From positions 17,217,989 through 17,281,988 of the forward strand of contig NC_084817.1 of NCBI RefSeq assembly GCF_963583255.1: DNA of 64,000 bases, written 5' to 3'. Source of the stretch: Pyrus communis. Taxonomy: Eukaryota > Streptophyta > Magnoliopsida > Rosales > Rosaceae. This document shows, in pieces, positions 23,338-33,392 of the stretch. The notes beneath the pieces were generated by a model. It had not been told where the DNA came from, made no database searches, and saw only the letters and a list, made by a program, of their open reading frames with translations. Positions within the stretch are counted from its first letter, which is position 1; each line of letters opens with the position of its first letter. The position numbers were made by a program, and so were the translations under genes.

Positions 23338-23560
23338 AGCTCTACAACACCAAGTGATTACCAGGTTTGAATAGGGCATCCAGACTAGGTAATCCCCAAG
23401 TGGAATTTATTCCAATAAAGCTCTGATACTCAGAAATACTTTGGTTAAGTCAACTTAGGTAGTTCGATTAGAAATGCTCAAATCAGATGCATAGAGCTCA
23501 ACAGAAGGATTAAAAAAATGTTTCTTATCCACATGCTAACGATCACGCTCCCAAAGTGTA
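23338..23560 (+). repeat. Direct repeat, copy 2
   Basis: It aligns with 22317-22533. The copies lie about 1.0 kb apart, which would fit paired ends of a decayed element, but no internal coding or terminal signals support that. Confidence 0.7.
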
Positions 23561-25482
23561 CACCTAAAAAATAAGCATGTAACAGTGCCACACCCTATTG
23601 ATAACGCAATGTTATAGTATTAAAGACCAACACTATAACACTATATTACCAATAAAATGTAAGGCTACTTGAGAGGAATACAGTAAAATATTTATTTTTA
23701 TGCAGTACGGAAGCGAAAATTATTTTGGTAAATCAAAGAATAAAAGGGCAACGGGATTTGAATAACATTTTTACATCAAGGACAAAGTTCACAACTTACA
23801 ACAAAACCGAAACTTGAAGGTAATCAACATACTAAACCAACTCTTTAGTACGATTAGGAAAATACAAAGCATTGAGTTTGGCTACAAAAGATCCCTTCAA
23901 GACAGTAACGAAATAAGAAATATGTACTGACAAAAACATGTGAAAAGAGTCAATAAACGACTGAGAAGTTTGAGAGATTTTAATGGATTTATAAATTCAT
24001 GGATTTTTATGAAGTTTAACTGATTTGTAGAGATTCCATGTAAAATTTTGATTCAATTCCCTCGAAATCTCATGGGAAGAGGTGAGATTTGTGGATGCTT
24101 AAAATACACTACAAAATCTCTCCAATTCCCTCTAATTCCTCAACTTTTCCAAATTCTTTAATTAAAGAGAAAATTAGAATTAGATGCCTCATTTTAGACT
24201 TTTGTAGACTAAACATTTATGCTTTTTGAGTTTTTTATTAAGCTTTTGAAACATTTGATTAAGATACTCAGACTTGAACTACATCAGATTAATTGAAATT
24301 AATTTACATTTAAATATATGCTATATATTTTAAATAATTTCAACTATATTTAAGTCTAAAAATTTAAACTTTTCAAATCTAAATGTACACCCACGCCAAA
24401 TGGAAACTTACCAACATTAAATGAAAACCTACCAACGTCAAACGAAAATGTACCAACACCAAATTAAAACATACCCAATTATAAACTATATTAAAATGAA
24501 TATTCATCTTTTTGGAATGTTTAAAAATATGTTTGATTCATACACAATGCTTTAGATAGTCTTGTTTTTTGGTAAATAAGTCTCTGGAACAACTTTTAGT
24601 TGATCAGAGATAAATCCTTATTATTGTAGATAATACTAAATAATAACGATAAATCATATAATTTTGAATTAACAAAAAGGCTACTGTTAGTTGATTAATA
24701 ACTCTTTCTATAAAAAAAATAATAATTAATTAGTAATTTAAACTTTTACAGTGTTAAAGACTCTTTCCATAAAAAAATATATATATATTTAATTAAAGTA
24801 ATTCCTCATTATTAGGACAAAAAGTAATAAAACTTATGTTTTAAAAACAAATGTACCAAAAATTCAAATGTACCAAAAACTAAATGTATCAAAAATTCAA
24901 ATGTACCAAGAAGTCAAATGGACCAAAAATTCAAATGTACTAAGTAACTAAATGTACCGTTACAATCAAACGTACCAATATAACCAAACGTACCTAACAA
25001 CGAGAATCGTACATTCTATTTAATTTACTCAAATAAATATTTAATAAAAAAAAATCTTAAATCATCATAATAAGAGATACATAAAAATATGAGCAAAAAA
25101 GAGAATGCTAACGTGAATAGACTTCTAATGAAATAAAATTAAAGTACCAAAATTGTAGGGAAAATGTTTAATCAAATTTGCAAAAGGAATAAATGCTTAG
25201 TCTATGACTTTTAAAAATGAGACGTTTATATCAAAACGTCCCTTCTTTACATTCTAATTCTAATTGAATGCACCTAGAATGTTATAAACTTGTTTAAAAT
25301 TCTAATTGAATACACCCGGATTTCTAAGGATTTTAATAAACTATCTTAAAATCTTGATTGAATACACATTGAATTTCAGATAATCACTTAAAATCCAGAT
25401 TGAATATCCATGGATTCATTAAAAGAATTAAAATCTCTCAAAATCTCAATTGAATACATCCCCTAAATGTCATTTGTAATAT
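23561..25482. repeat. AT-rich decayed element with minisatellite patches
   Basis: A patch at about 24390-24475 repeats the CCAACnnnAAAnGAAAAnnTA type (about 19 bp). Another at about 24845-24995 repeats AAAAATTCAAATGTACC-like units of 16-19 bp. The outer parts (23960-24110 and 25250-25465) are loosely inverted relative to each other (GAGAGATTTTAAT...CATGGAT / ATCCATGG...ATTAAAATCTCTC). This suggests a non-autonomous DNA transposon about 1.5 kb long with a damaged left end. No gene was seen. Confidence 0.45.
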
Positions 25483-25930
25483 CTAATCTAATTTACCCCC
25501 ACTTCCAACATCAAATCCTATGTTCCATCTGTAATCGACTGCCACATTACACGGCGTCAATGCAAGAACAATCTGGTAAATACTAGAAGAAGAGCTTTGT
25601 ACCAAAAAATTTGTAACTGATTGCACAGCCGTACCCTCATTTGATCCAAGTGAAATGAGATCAACGCATCGCATGCAACACCTTCATTTTGTTTTCCCAC
25701 ACATGGCGAGAGCCATCACCTAATCCTACTAGAATCAAGTAAATAATAAGAACGGAAACAAAACTATAAGGGAAACTAAATTAAAATAGCCCTTGTTCAT
25801 TCTGCACCAACATGCCTTCTAGTTTCGAACTTGAATATTCGTGAATAGAACTTCTAACAAAACAAGTGATTACTTGTAAATAAATAAAAAATCTAATAAA
25901 TATATAAAATCCACTATTTCCTTTACGAAC
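25483..25930 (-). other. Candidate 3' region of the RPC31 gene, last exon unresolved
   Basis: The RPC31 family ends in a short acidic tail after the SDD/DYY stretch encoded by exon 6. In this interval the only related reading is NIGFDVGSGGKLD ending at a TAG at 25483, preceded by TTACAG. The phase does not fit the exon 6 donor, and the acidic residues are mostly gone. The last exon may be elsewhere, mutated or lost. Confidence 0.3.
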
Positions 25931-26568
25931 CTTATAATAATCATAATCATCACTAAGGTCGTCGTCCTCTGGTTCCTCCTCCTCTTCATTTTCATCTTCA
26001 TCCTCACCTTCACCTTCTTTCTTTTCTTTTGCATCATTTTGGCCCTACAAAGGAGAAACGTTATCAACAAAAAAAGTTAATGCATACAAAAATTAAACTA
26101 CCAATGACAAGACAAAATCTTTAAACCACAAATAATAGATTCTTTTCATGGACAAATTTACAGTGATCTTTGACTCAAAGTATTGTAGTTACAGACACTC
26201 TAAAGACTTTCTCATACCTGACGCTGCTCGAGCTTTTCAAATAAATCCAACTTCTCCAGCCCTGTCAGAGTGATATTCTTAATCAGTTAGATTCAAAATA
26301 CCTACAGAACAAAGAAAACCGCAGAAACATATGATATAAGACGGCACAAAAAAGAAAGCATCTAATCTCATAGGACCTGAGTTAGGATTCCATCGAACTC
26401 TTCTTCGACCTGGCTGCTGCAACCTTGAACCTGAAATACCATTGCATCAGCATGCATGCAAAAACCAAAAGGGCAGCCATAAAATACGATTATTCAGATT
26501 AGAAACCTTCCGTCAGTTCTTGAGGAAATCCCTTGAGCTCCAATATACTAAAAAGAGAACCACGCCTT

Positions 26569-27020
26569 TGTTGGTATTTTACAGTTTACTAACTCAATAC
26601 CAAAATATGTGGGTGATAAGTTTACAAACTCTATCACACCTCTTTCACTTTGCACTCTCAAATAAAATTGGACAAAGAAAGAAATAGAGAAAGGAGGGAA
26701 GCAACAAGCTTTGGCAAAACACTTGGACTTTGATATATGAAAAAGGTTTACAAACTGTTGGAATAAGAAAGCTTACAAGCTTCTTCACAATTGGAAGTGG
26801 GATTCGGATGGGATGATTTACAATGCTTGAGAACTTGGGTATTTATAGCAAACCAAATGATTAAACTAAGATTATTTATTACCACACAAAACACATTAAT
26901 TGCACCTAATAATTTTTATTCAACCATACCTAACATTGCCTAACTTTCCATGCCTAACTTTGACATTGATTTTCAACAATAGCTAGCAGCAACATCCTGT
27001 TTTGATTTGAATTTCCAACA
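26569..27020 (-). repeat. 3' LTR of the Copia element
   Basis: 452 bp, TGTTGG...CCAACA. It carries a CTATAAATA box (complement of 26840-26848). It is identical to the other LTR except for one transition. Confidence 0.97.
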
Positions 27021-27032
27021 CACCTCCTCAAA
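27021..27032 (-). promoter_or_regulatory. Polypurine tract of the Copia element
   Basis: On the minus strand the bases just before the 3' LTR read TTTGAGGAGGTG, directly after the pol stop codon. This is the position and composition expected for the plus-strand primer. Confidence 0.8.
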
Positions 27033-30000
27033 TCAAAACGCCTTCATTCCTAGCATTTCACGCAGTAGCCGGAATGTTTCAATTGGCAATGGCTTTGTGA
27101 AGATGTCTGCCACTTGTTCCTTGGTGTGACAGTAGACAAGTTCAATTGTCTTTTGCTTCACATGGTCCCTTAGAAAATGGAACCTGGTATCAATGTGCTT
27201 GCTCCTTCCATGTTGAACAGGATTCTTTGCAAGTTTGATTGCAGACACGTTATCTACATGAATCACAGTCGATTCCACTTGTGGATGACACACTGACTTC
27301 AACAGATTTCTTAACCAAATTGCCTCACACACGGTTGAGGCTACAACAACATACTCGGCTTCACATGATGACAAAGCAACAATTGATTGCTTCTTTGAAG
27401 TCCATGAGAAAGCTGTTGATCCTAGAAAAAACACATAGCCAGTTGTGCTTTTCCTTTCATCTTGGTCACCTCCCCAATCACTATCTGAATAACCAAATAA
27501 TTTTGCATCTTCACCAAAATTATAAAATAGACCATAGTTTAGAGTACCTCTTATGTACCTCAAAATTCTCTTGGCGGCCAGCCAATGAGACTCCCTTGGT
27601 GTTTCCATGTATCGACTCACGAGTCCAACACCATAAACTATATCAGGTCTTGTGATTGTAAGGTACCTTAGGCTTCCAACGAGGCTTTTGTACACTGTTG
27701 AGTTTACAAACTCACCCTCTCCTCCTTTGGACAGCTTCAATCCAGTTGCGACTGGGGTATTGACAGTGTTGCACTTGTCCATATTGAACTTCTTCAATAT
27801 GTCTCTCATGTACCTTTGTTGAGAGATGTAGATACCATCACTTTCTTGCTTCACTTCTATGCCAAGAAAGTATGACATTAATCCATTGTCAGTCATCTCG
27901 AATTCACTGAACATGGATTGCTTGAACTCATGGAACATTGCCTCATTGTGTCCTGTAAACAATAAATCATCTACATAGAGACAAATAATTAAGAACTCCC
28001 CTTTTTCACCATTCTTCATGTAAACTGAATGCTCGTATGGACATTTCTGAAATCCATTTTGGTGAAGGTAGTTGTCGATCCTTGAGTTCCAAGCTCGTGG
28101 TGCTTGCTTGAGGCCGTACAAAGCCTTCTTCAAACAATACACCTTATCTTCTTCTCCTTGTACTTGGAAGCCTTCCGGTTGTTCCACGTACACTTCTTCC
28201 TCAAGTACTCCATTAAGGAAGGCTGACTTGACATCTAGTTGATAAATTTTCCATTTATGATGTGCGGCAAGAGAGATTAGCAATCTTACCGTGTCAAGTC
28301 TCGCAACTGGAGCATAGACTTCATCATAGTCCACTTCATACTTCTGTTTGTAGCCCTTTGCTACAAGCCTTGATTTGTATCGATCCACACTCCCATCTGC
28401 AGTGCGTTTGATCTTGTAAACCCACTTGACACCAATAGCCTTCTGATTTGGTGGGAGCTTTGTCAGCTCCCAAGTGTCATTCTTCTCGATGGCATGGATC
28501 TCTTCTTCCATGGCTTTCTTCCAACAATCTTCTTCCACAGCTTCATTGAATGAGAAAGGCTCGTGGTCTGCATACAAGCAGAAAAGGTTGGTTTCTTCTT
28601 TTTCTTCTTGTCCATAAATCTCTGTGAGACTCCTTAACCTCACTGGAGTTGAGGAGCTGCTTTCCTCACTGGATGTAGGACCACTCCTTGCAATTCTGTG
28701 CACTGGAGTTGTTGTGATTGTTTGAGCAGGCTGTTGCTCAATCGGTGGTACAACTTCTGGTTCTTCAAAATCAGTGGAGACGATCTTCTCTTTACTGACT
28801 TCTTTGTTGTTCCACGTCCATGTCTCTTCCTCACTGAAGATGACATCTCTACTAACCACTAGTTTGCCAGTTAGTGGGTTGTAGAGCTTGTATGTCTTGG
28901 ACTCTTCACTATAGCCCACAAACACACACTTCTCACCTCTATCATCAAGTTTCCTCCTCTTGGCTTCTGGAACTTGAGCATATGCAACACACCTAAAAAT
29001 TCTTAGGTGTGTAACATTCGGCTTGTATCCACTCCACGCCTCTTGTGGTGTCATCCTCTTGACACTCTTTGTTGGACATCGATTCAACAAATAAATCGAA
29101 CAAGCTACAGCTTCTGCCCATAACTCTTTTGGAAAATTCTTCTCCTTAAGCATGGACCTTGTCATGTCAAGGATGGTTCGATTCTTTCTTTCGGCTATCC
29201 CATTTTGCTGTGGGGTATAGGCAGCAGTAAGTTGATGCCTAATTCCTTGCTCCTTGCAGTATGCTTGGAAAGCATTGGAGGTGTACTCTCCACCTCTATC
29301 TGATCTCACAGCCACAAGCTTGTGGTTACTTTCTGCCTCTGTGAGTGCCTTGAACTCCTTGAAAATTTTTAGAGCAGCTGACTTCTCCTTGAGAAAATAG
29401 ACCCAAGTCTTTCTACTGAAATCATCAATGAAGGTAATAAAATACCTATTACCTCCATAAGACATGGGATCCAATGGACCACATATATCTGTGTGCACCA
29501 ACTGCAGTGGTGCCTTTGCTCTCCATGTATCACCAACAGGGAACGATAGTCGTGCTTGCTTGCCAAGCACACAACCTTCACATACTTGGCGTGTGGCTTC
29601 AATCTGGGGTAGACCACGAACCATTCCTCCACTTGACAGCAACTTTAGGCCATTGAAATTAAGATGGCCAAATCGAAGATGCCATTTCCATGACTCATCT
29701 TCCATTACACCGATGTTGCAGCTTCCAATCTTTGTGTTCAAATTCAACGGAAACATCCGGTTCTTTGACATTCGAACACGTGCAATAAGCTTTCTCCTTG
29801 CATTCCTGAGAGTGAGAAGCATGTTCTCCATATGTATAATGTACCCTTTCTGGAGCAGTTGACCAATGCTCAGAATGTTGCTCTTCATACCTGGTATGTA
29901 GTAGGTATCGGAGATGTATTCTTCTCTTCCATCCTTCTGGATGATCTTGATCTTCCCTTTGCCTTCAACTGGCAACTTTGAGGAGTCACCAAGACTTACA

Positions 30001-30578
30001 GATCCATAGGCCCCTTTTTTGAGTTCGGCAAAAGACTCCTTCTTTCCACACATGTGATTGCTTGCACCAGAGTCCAAATACCAAACATCTTGTTGGCTAC
30101 TGGAATCATGGTGTGCTAGTAAGACTGTAAGTTCTTCATCAGTATTTCCACTTGATTCTGCCATGTTGACATGCTCACCATTTTTATGTGAACATTCATT
30201 GGCATAATGTCCATATTGCTTACAGTTGTGACACTGGATTTGCGCTTTTCCTCGAGTAGATCTCCACTCCTGAGACTGACCTTGATTTTGTGCATAGCCT
30301 CGACCTCTTCCTCGGGCTCGTCCTCGGCTACGGTTGGATGAGCTCCCACGACGTGAGTTCCACTGCCCACGACCTTTATTTGGTTTGTCAATATTCAACT
30401 TTGACTCCAAAGCTTGCTCTAGCGTTGTGGGGCTTGCATTCTTCTGAATGCGTTGCTCGTGAACTAGGAGGGATCCTAGTAGCTCTTCTGTGCTCATCAC
30501 CTCCAAATCCTTGGATTCCTCAATGGCAGTCACCACATGCTCAAACTTAGATGTGAGTGACCGGAGTATCTTCTCCAC
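27033..30578 (-). CDS. Copia gag C-terminus and pol polyprotein
   Basis: A long minus-strand frame (1181 codons counted from a GTG at 30578; the true upstream start is in gag). In order it shows an arginine/glycine-rich linker, a CCHC knuckle [14 protein letters not shown] (about 116-129), the aspartic protease motif [10 protein letters not shown] (D169), and the integrase HHCC finger (H300, H305, C333, C336). The integrase catalytic triad follows (D364 in HTDICGP, D427 in RSDRGGEY, E463 in NGIAERKN). The reverse transcriptase has D782 and YVDD at 868-871, and RNase H has D1032 in GYSDSDWGG and the SSCEAEY motif. The frame ends at TGA 27033, just before the purine tract. All catalytic residues I can check are present, so the enzyme part looks undamaged. 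It is separated from the gag start by one TGA. Confidence 0.95.
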   Translation of the reverse strand: MEKILRSLTSKFEHVVTAIEESKDLEVMSTEELLGSLLVHEQRIQKNASPTTLEQALESKLNIDKPNKGRGQWNSRRGSSSNRSRGRARGRGRGYAQNQGQSQEWRSTRGKAQIQCHNCKQYGHYANECSHKNGEHVNMAESSGNTDEELTVLLAHHDSSSQQDVWYLDSGASNHMCGKKESFAELKKGAYGSVSLGDSSKLPVEGKGKIKIIQKDGREEYISDTYYIPGMKSNILSIGQLLQKGYIIHMENMLLTLRNARRKLIARVRMSKNRMFPLNLNTKIGSCNIGVMEDESWKWHLRFGHLNFNGLKLLSSGGMVRGLPQIEATRQVCEGCVLGKQARLSFPVGDTWRAKAPLQLVHTDICGPLDPMSYGGNRYFITFIDDFSRKTWVYFLKEKSAALKIFKEFKALTEAESNHKLVAVRSDRGGEYTSNAFQAYCKEQGIRHQLTAAYTPQQNGIAERKNRTILDMTRSMLKEKNFPKELWAEAVACSIYLLNRCPTKSVKRMTPQEAWSGYKPNVTHLRIFRCVAYAQVPEAKRRKLDDRGEKCVFVGYSEESKTYKLYNPLTGKLVVSRDVIFSEEETWTWNNKEVSKEKIVSTDFEEPEVVPPIEQQPAQTITTTPVHRIARSGPTSSEESSSSTPVRLRSLTEIYGQEEKEETNLFCLYADHEPFSFNEAVEEDCWKKAMEEEIHAIEKNDTWELTKLPPNQKAIGVKWVYKIKRTADGSVDRYKSRLVAKGYKQKYEVDYDEVYAPVARLDTVRLLISLAAHHKWKIYQLDVKSAFLNGVLEEEVYVEQPEGFQVQGEEDKVYCLKKALYGLKQAPRAWNSRIDNYLHQNGFQKCPYEHSVYMKNGEKGEFLIICLYVDDLLFTGHNEAMFHEFKQSMFSEFEMTDNGLMSYFLGIEVKQESDGIYISQQRYMRDILKKFNMDKCNTVNTPVATGLKLSKGGEGEFVNSTVYKSLVGSLRYLTITRPDIVYGVGLVSRYMETPRESHWLAAKRILRYIRGTLNYGLFYNFGEDAKLFGYSDSDWGGDQDERKSTTGYVFFLGSTAFSWTSKKQSIVALSSCEAEYVVVASTVCEAIWLRNLLKSVCHPQVESTVIHVDNVSAIKLAKNPVQHGRSKHIDTRFHFLRDHVKQKTIELVYCHTKEQVADIFTKPLPIETFRLLREMLGMKAF

Positions 30579-30581
30579 AAC

Positions 30582-31055
30582 TCATACTTCATCGAGTCTC
30601 TCGCCATTTCTCCTCATCTGATTTACTATCACAATGAGCCTTGAGTGATAGTCGGAGATGCTCTCCCCTTCATTCATATGAGCAGTTTCAAAATCTGCTC
30701 GAAGTGATTGTAACCTCACTTTCTTGACTCGATCTACTCCTTTGTAGATTGTACTGAGTGTATCCCATACTTGCTTGCTCGTTGTTGCTTCTGCAACCTT
30801 CTCGAACGTTGAATCTTCCAAACCCTGGTATAGAAGATACAGCGCCTTTTGGTCCTTCTTTCGTAAGTCCTTGAGAGTGTTCCTTTGATCCGCAGTATAT
30901 ACGGCTTCTTGCTCGGCAGTGGGTACAACATACCCACTACTGACAACTTCCCATAGCTCCTGTGATCCAAACAATGCTTTGAATTGGATGCACCATCTTT
31001 CATAATTTTCTTTCTTCAATGTGGGAACTTGGAGTTGCACTAAGTTGGACGCCAT
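30582..31055 (-). CDS. Copia gag N-terminal part, ended by an in-frame TGA
   Basis: It starts MASNLVQLQVPTLKKENYER, with the W-x-I/F-x-F-KALFGSQELWEVV pattern of the Copia gag (UBN2/DUF4219 type). It ends ...RNGERLDEV at a TGA (30582-30584). The next frame is in the same phase and carries on with the usual [14 protein letters not shown] of the same domain. The TGA therefore lies inside gag and is not a natural gag-pol boundary. The change is consistent with one C-to-T transition at a CG site. Readthrough is possible but not shown. Confidence 0.9.
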   Translation of the reverse strand: MASNLVQLQVPTLKKENYERWCIQFKALFGSQELWEVVSSGYVVPTAEQEAVYTADQRNTLKDLRKKDQKALYLLYQGLEDSTFEKVAEATTSKQVWDTLSTIYKGVDRVKKVRLQSLRADFETAHMNEGESISDYHSRLIVIVNQMRRNGERLDEV

Positions 31056-31085
31056 AACTGCTGCACCTGCCAGAATGGTATTCTG

Positions 31086-31097
31086 GCTCTGATACCA
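31086..31097 (-). promoter_or_regulatory. Copia primer binding site (tRNA-iMet)
   Basis: The minus strand reads TGGTATCAGAGC two bases inside the 5' LTR. This is the standard complement of the 3' end of plant initiator methionine tRNA. Confidence 0.93.
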
Positions 31098-31099
31098 AT

Positions 31100-31551
31100 T
31101 GTTGGTATTTTACAGTTTACTAACTCAATACCAAAATATGTGGGTGATAAGTTTACAAACTCTATCACACCTCTTTCACTTTGCACTCTCAAATAAAATT
31201 GGACAAAGAAAGAAATAGAGAAAGGAGGGAAGCAACAAGCTTTGGCAAAACACTTGGACTTTGATATATGAAAAAGGTTTACAAACTGTTGGAATAAGAA
31301 AGCTTACAAGCTTCTTCACAATTGGAAGTGGGATTCGGATGGGATGATTTACAATGCTTGAGAACTTGGGTATTTATAGCAAACCAAATGATTAAACTAA
31401 GATTATTTATTACCACACAAAACACATTAATTGCACCTAATAATTTTTATTCAACCATACCTAACATTGCCTAACTTTCCATACCTAACTTTGACATTGA
31501 TTTTCAACAATAGCTAGCAGCAACATCCTGTTTTGATTTGAATTTCCAACA
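31100..31551 (-). repeat. 5' LTR of the Copia element
   Basis: 452 bp. The promoter TATA-like CTATAAATA is at the complement of 31371-31379. Transcription would run leftward through gag-pol in the same direction as the RPC31 gene. Confidence 0.95.
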
Positions 31552-32513
31552 GCCTTATCGTGGTTTTTGGCTTTGATCTGTCAGAATATCTTTCTACCTC
31601 TGCGTTTTGCCTCTCTGCAACCACATGTTCAAGAAGTGTATTATTATCAAACATAATCTTGTATAATTTCAAAGAAGCCAAAAAATAATTAAGAATCGAA
31701 TCAGAAGCAATATGGTATTCGAATAAAATGCCAGTATGGACCAATATTTTTAATGAACTGACAAGTTTAAGCAAAAACAAAAGTGTAACATGCACATGTT
31801 GAATATAATACAACTATATAAAAAATCAGCTTAAAAAAATACTTATATTTTGAACAAGAATTAGTAGCATGCAACAAATATCCTTTTGAGAAAAAAGAAA
31901 GTTTGAAATTATTGTGATTTATGAATCTGCTTCGATTAAACATTTGACGTGTCACTTTGCATAATGGCCACAAACAGAAGAAAATGTGTTGTCTTTGGAA
32001 GGGGCGTGTGAACTTCTACTTGCATCTAACTATAAAACCTGAGTGAGATCGATTTCAGATACACTATACTTGTGTATTTTCATCTTCAACCATATCCATA
32101 TCATTTGATTGTTTTTTAAGATTAAGGCTTATCAACATATCTGTGTGAATTTCATCGGAACTGCGAAACAAGCATCTATGCAGCATTGCTAGTCTATTAT
32201 CGAGTTCAAACATACCAGAACAACAAAAATGCTCTCCAAAACATCAAATCAATAAGGAGAGTCTTTCCCCACCGAGAAAAAGAAAGGGAAAAACACATGC
32301 TCCATAGATTGCTTATTCCACTACCATGTGTACTGCTAAATAAAAAATGACAATGAATTATGAAGAATATCATGCTAACCATTCGAAGTGCTCTGCTCAA
32401 GATAATAAGGAGAGTCTTTCCAAATTTTTTGAAACTTGCGAGTTTGGTTGATTGAGTTTTCTTCCTCAGTAACAGCGTCTGTTTTTTGATGTGGCAAATC
32501 AATGTCCTGCAAA

Positions 32514-32567
32514 GTAAAGTTTCGACGTTAAATATGAAAAGTAAAGTTTCGACGTTAAATATGAAAA
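32514..32567. repeat. 27-bp tandem duplication in RPC31 intron 1
   Basis: The unit AGTAAAGTTTCGACGTTAAA plus TATGAAA is present twice in a row without mismatch. It lies 8 bp inside the acceptor side of intron 1 and does not touch the splice sites. Confidence 0.85.
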
Positions 32568-32802
32568 GTAGGAACAGAGTCAGCCCATAAATTGTCTATT
32601 TCTAGTTCATGGAAACCTAGCAAACAGCCAAACTTACGCAAAACTGCAGCAACAAAAACTCACAGGAAAAAGCACAAAGGGTTCTTGCTTAGCATACCCA
32701 AAACCGCCACCACCCGAAAATCCACCGCGTCCACGCCCTCTATATGCCATTGAACTACACATTTAAACGCAAAGAGGAATTACTCAATAAACACTCATAT
32801 GC

Positions 32803-32913
32803 GGCCCTTTACCACAGTAGTCGAGAGGTGTTGAACCATTACATGCGGCGTGAGATCGAACTCTGTCGATGACTCATTTAACAAATATATCGTTTGACAA
32901 AAAATTAAAAAAA
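32803..32913 (+). mobile_element. SINE with 14-bp target duplication
   Basis: The body starts GGCCCTTTACCACAGTAGTC, has a box B-like GAGATCGAACTC, and ends ATATCGTTTGACAAAAAATT with a poly(A) tail. AAACACTCATATGC flanks it on both sides (32789-32802 and 32914-32927). It sits about 50 bp upstream of the RPC31 start codon, in the likely promoter or 5' UTR. A second family member is at 58287-58415. Confidence 0.85.
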
Positions 32914-33122
32914 AAACACTCATATGCAAAATAAAAAGTACATTGCCCCACAAATTTAGCAAAATTCAACAAAATATTACTACCAATTTTAGCAGTAAAA
33001 TAGTGACGACTGAGAAGTTCGACTCTACCGCGGGAGGGGAGAGAGAGAGAGAGAGAGGGGCAAGACTTCTGTTGGACTCGGGAGAGGCAGCAATGAGAGA
33101 TTGAAAGTGTGATTTCGGTTGG

Positions 33123-33392
33123 AGAAATGTTATCCATATCATGTTTTTGTACCATATTTTCATACCACCTTAGGTGGCATTTGATGTGGACAGCCATATC
33201 ATTTGAATTAATCAGATTTTTAAATTGAGTTTATTATTTAATAAACTAATAATTTAGAAAAACTAGTTAATTAAATGATGATTGTGGTATATGAGAAGTT
33301 TTTCTCCTTCATTTCCTTGGATTTTGCAAATTATGCCATATAAGGTGGTATAGAAATATGGTATAAAAGTATAGTATGAATAGCATTACTCT
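33123..33392. mobile_element. MITE with about 50-bp terminal inverted repeats
   Basis: The left arm AGAAATGTTATCCATATCAT...GTACCATATTTTCATACCACC pairs with the right arm GGTGGTATAGAAATATGGTA...AATAGCATTACTCT. TTGG lies just outside both ends. No coding. It lies upstream of the broken RPC31 gene. Confidence 0.75.

Larger units (their letters stand above)
26569..31551 (-). mobile_element. Young, nearly intact Copia LTR retrotransposon
   Basis: The element is 4983 bp, with LTRs at 26569-27020 and 31100-31551 (452 bp each, TGTTGG...CCAACA). The LTRs differ at one site that I can find (CCATGCC against CCATACC). GCCTT lies directly outside both ends (26564-26568, 31552-31556). A primer site complementary to the initiator methionine tRNA and a purine tract adjoin the LTRs. 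The coding region holds gag, protease, integrase, reverse transcriptase and RNase H in Copia order. A single in-frame TGA separates gag from the rest. The element lies inside exon 3 of the RPC31 gene, on the same strand. Confidence 0.97.
25931..32750 (-). pseudogene. RPC31: RPC31-type RNA polymerase III subunit gene, disrupted
   Basis: Six minus-strand exons join with consistent phases: 32750-32664 (MAYRGRGRGGFSGGGGFGYA, then KQEPFVLFP), 32506-32380 (DIDLP...KFQKIWKDSPYYLEQ), 31614-31552 continued at 26563-26507 (ERYSDRSKPKT, then RGSLFSILEL, FPQEL), 26430-26377 (GRRRVRWNPNS), 26261-26218 (LEKLDLFEKLEQRQ) and 26044-25931 (an acidic run, EEEEEPEDDDLSDDYDYY). All internal introns have GT donors and AG acceptors. 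The RG-rich start, KQEPFVLFP, the KxxP core, VRWNP and the acidic tail are features of the plant RPC31/RPC7 subunit, which joins the Pol III initiation subcomplex that transcribes tRNA and 5S genes. The joined coding length, 182 codons plus a short last exon, is normal for the family. Exon 3 is interrupted by the Copia at 26569-31551. Reading from exon 3 into the LTR meets a stop at 31514 after about a dozen foreign codons. The product would therefore lack everything beyond the N-terminal third. Apart from the insertion, no frame break was seen in these exons. Confidence 0.85.

Noticed and set aside
26431..31614. Copia as an intronic insertion
   Set aside because: The target duplication lies within the coding sequence of exon 3, and the exon phases only close when the element is removed from the exon.
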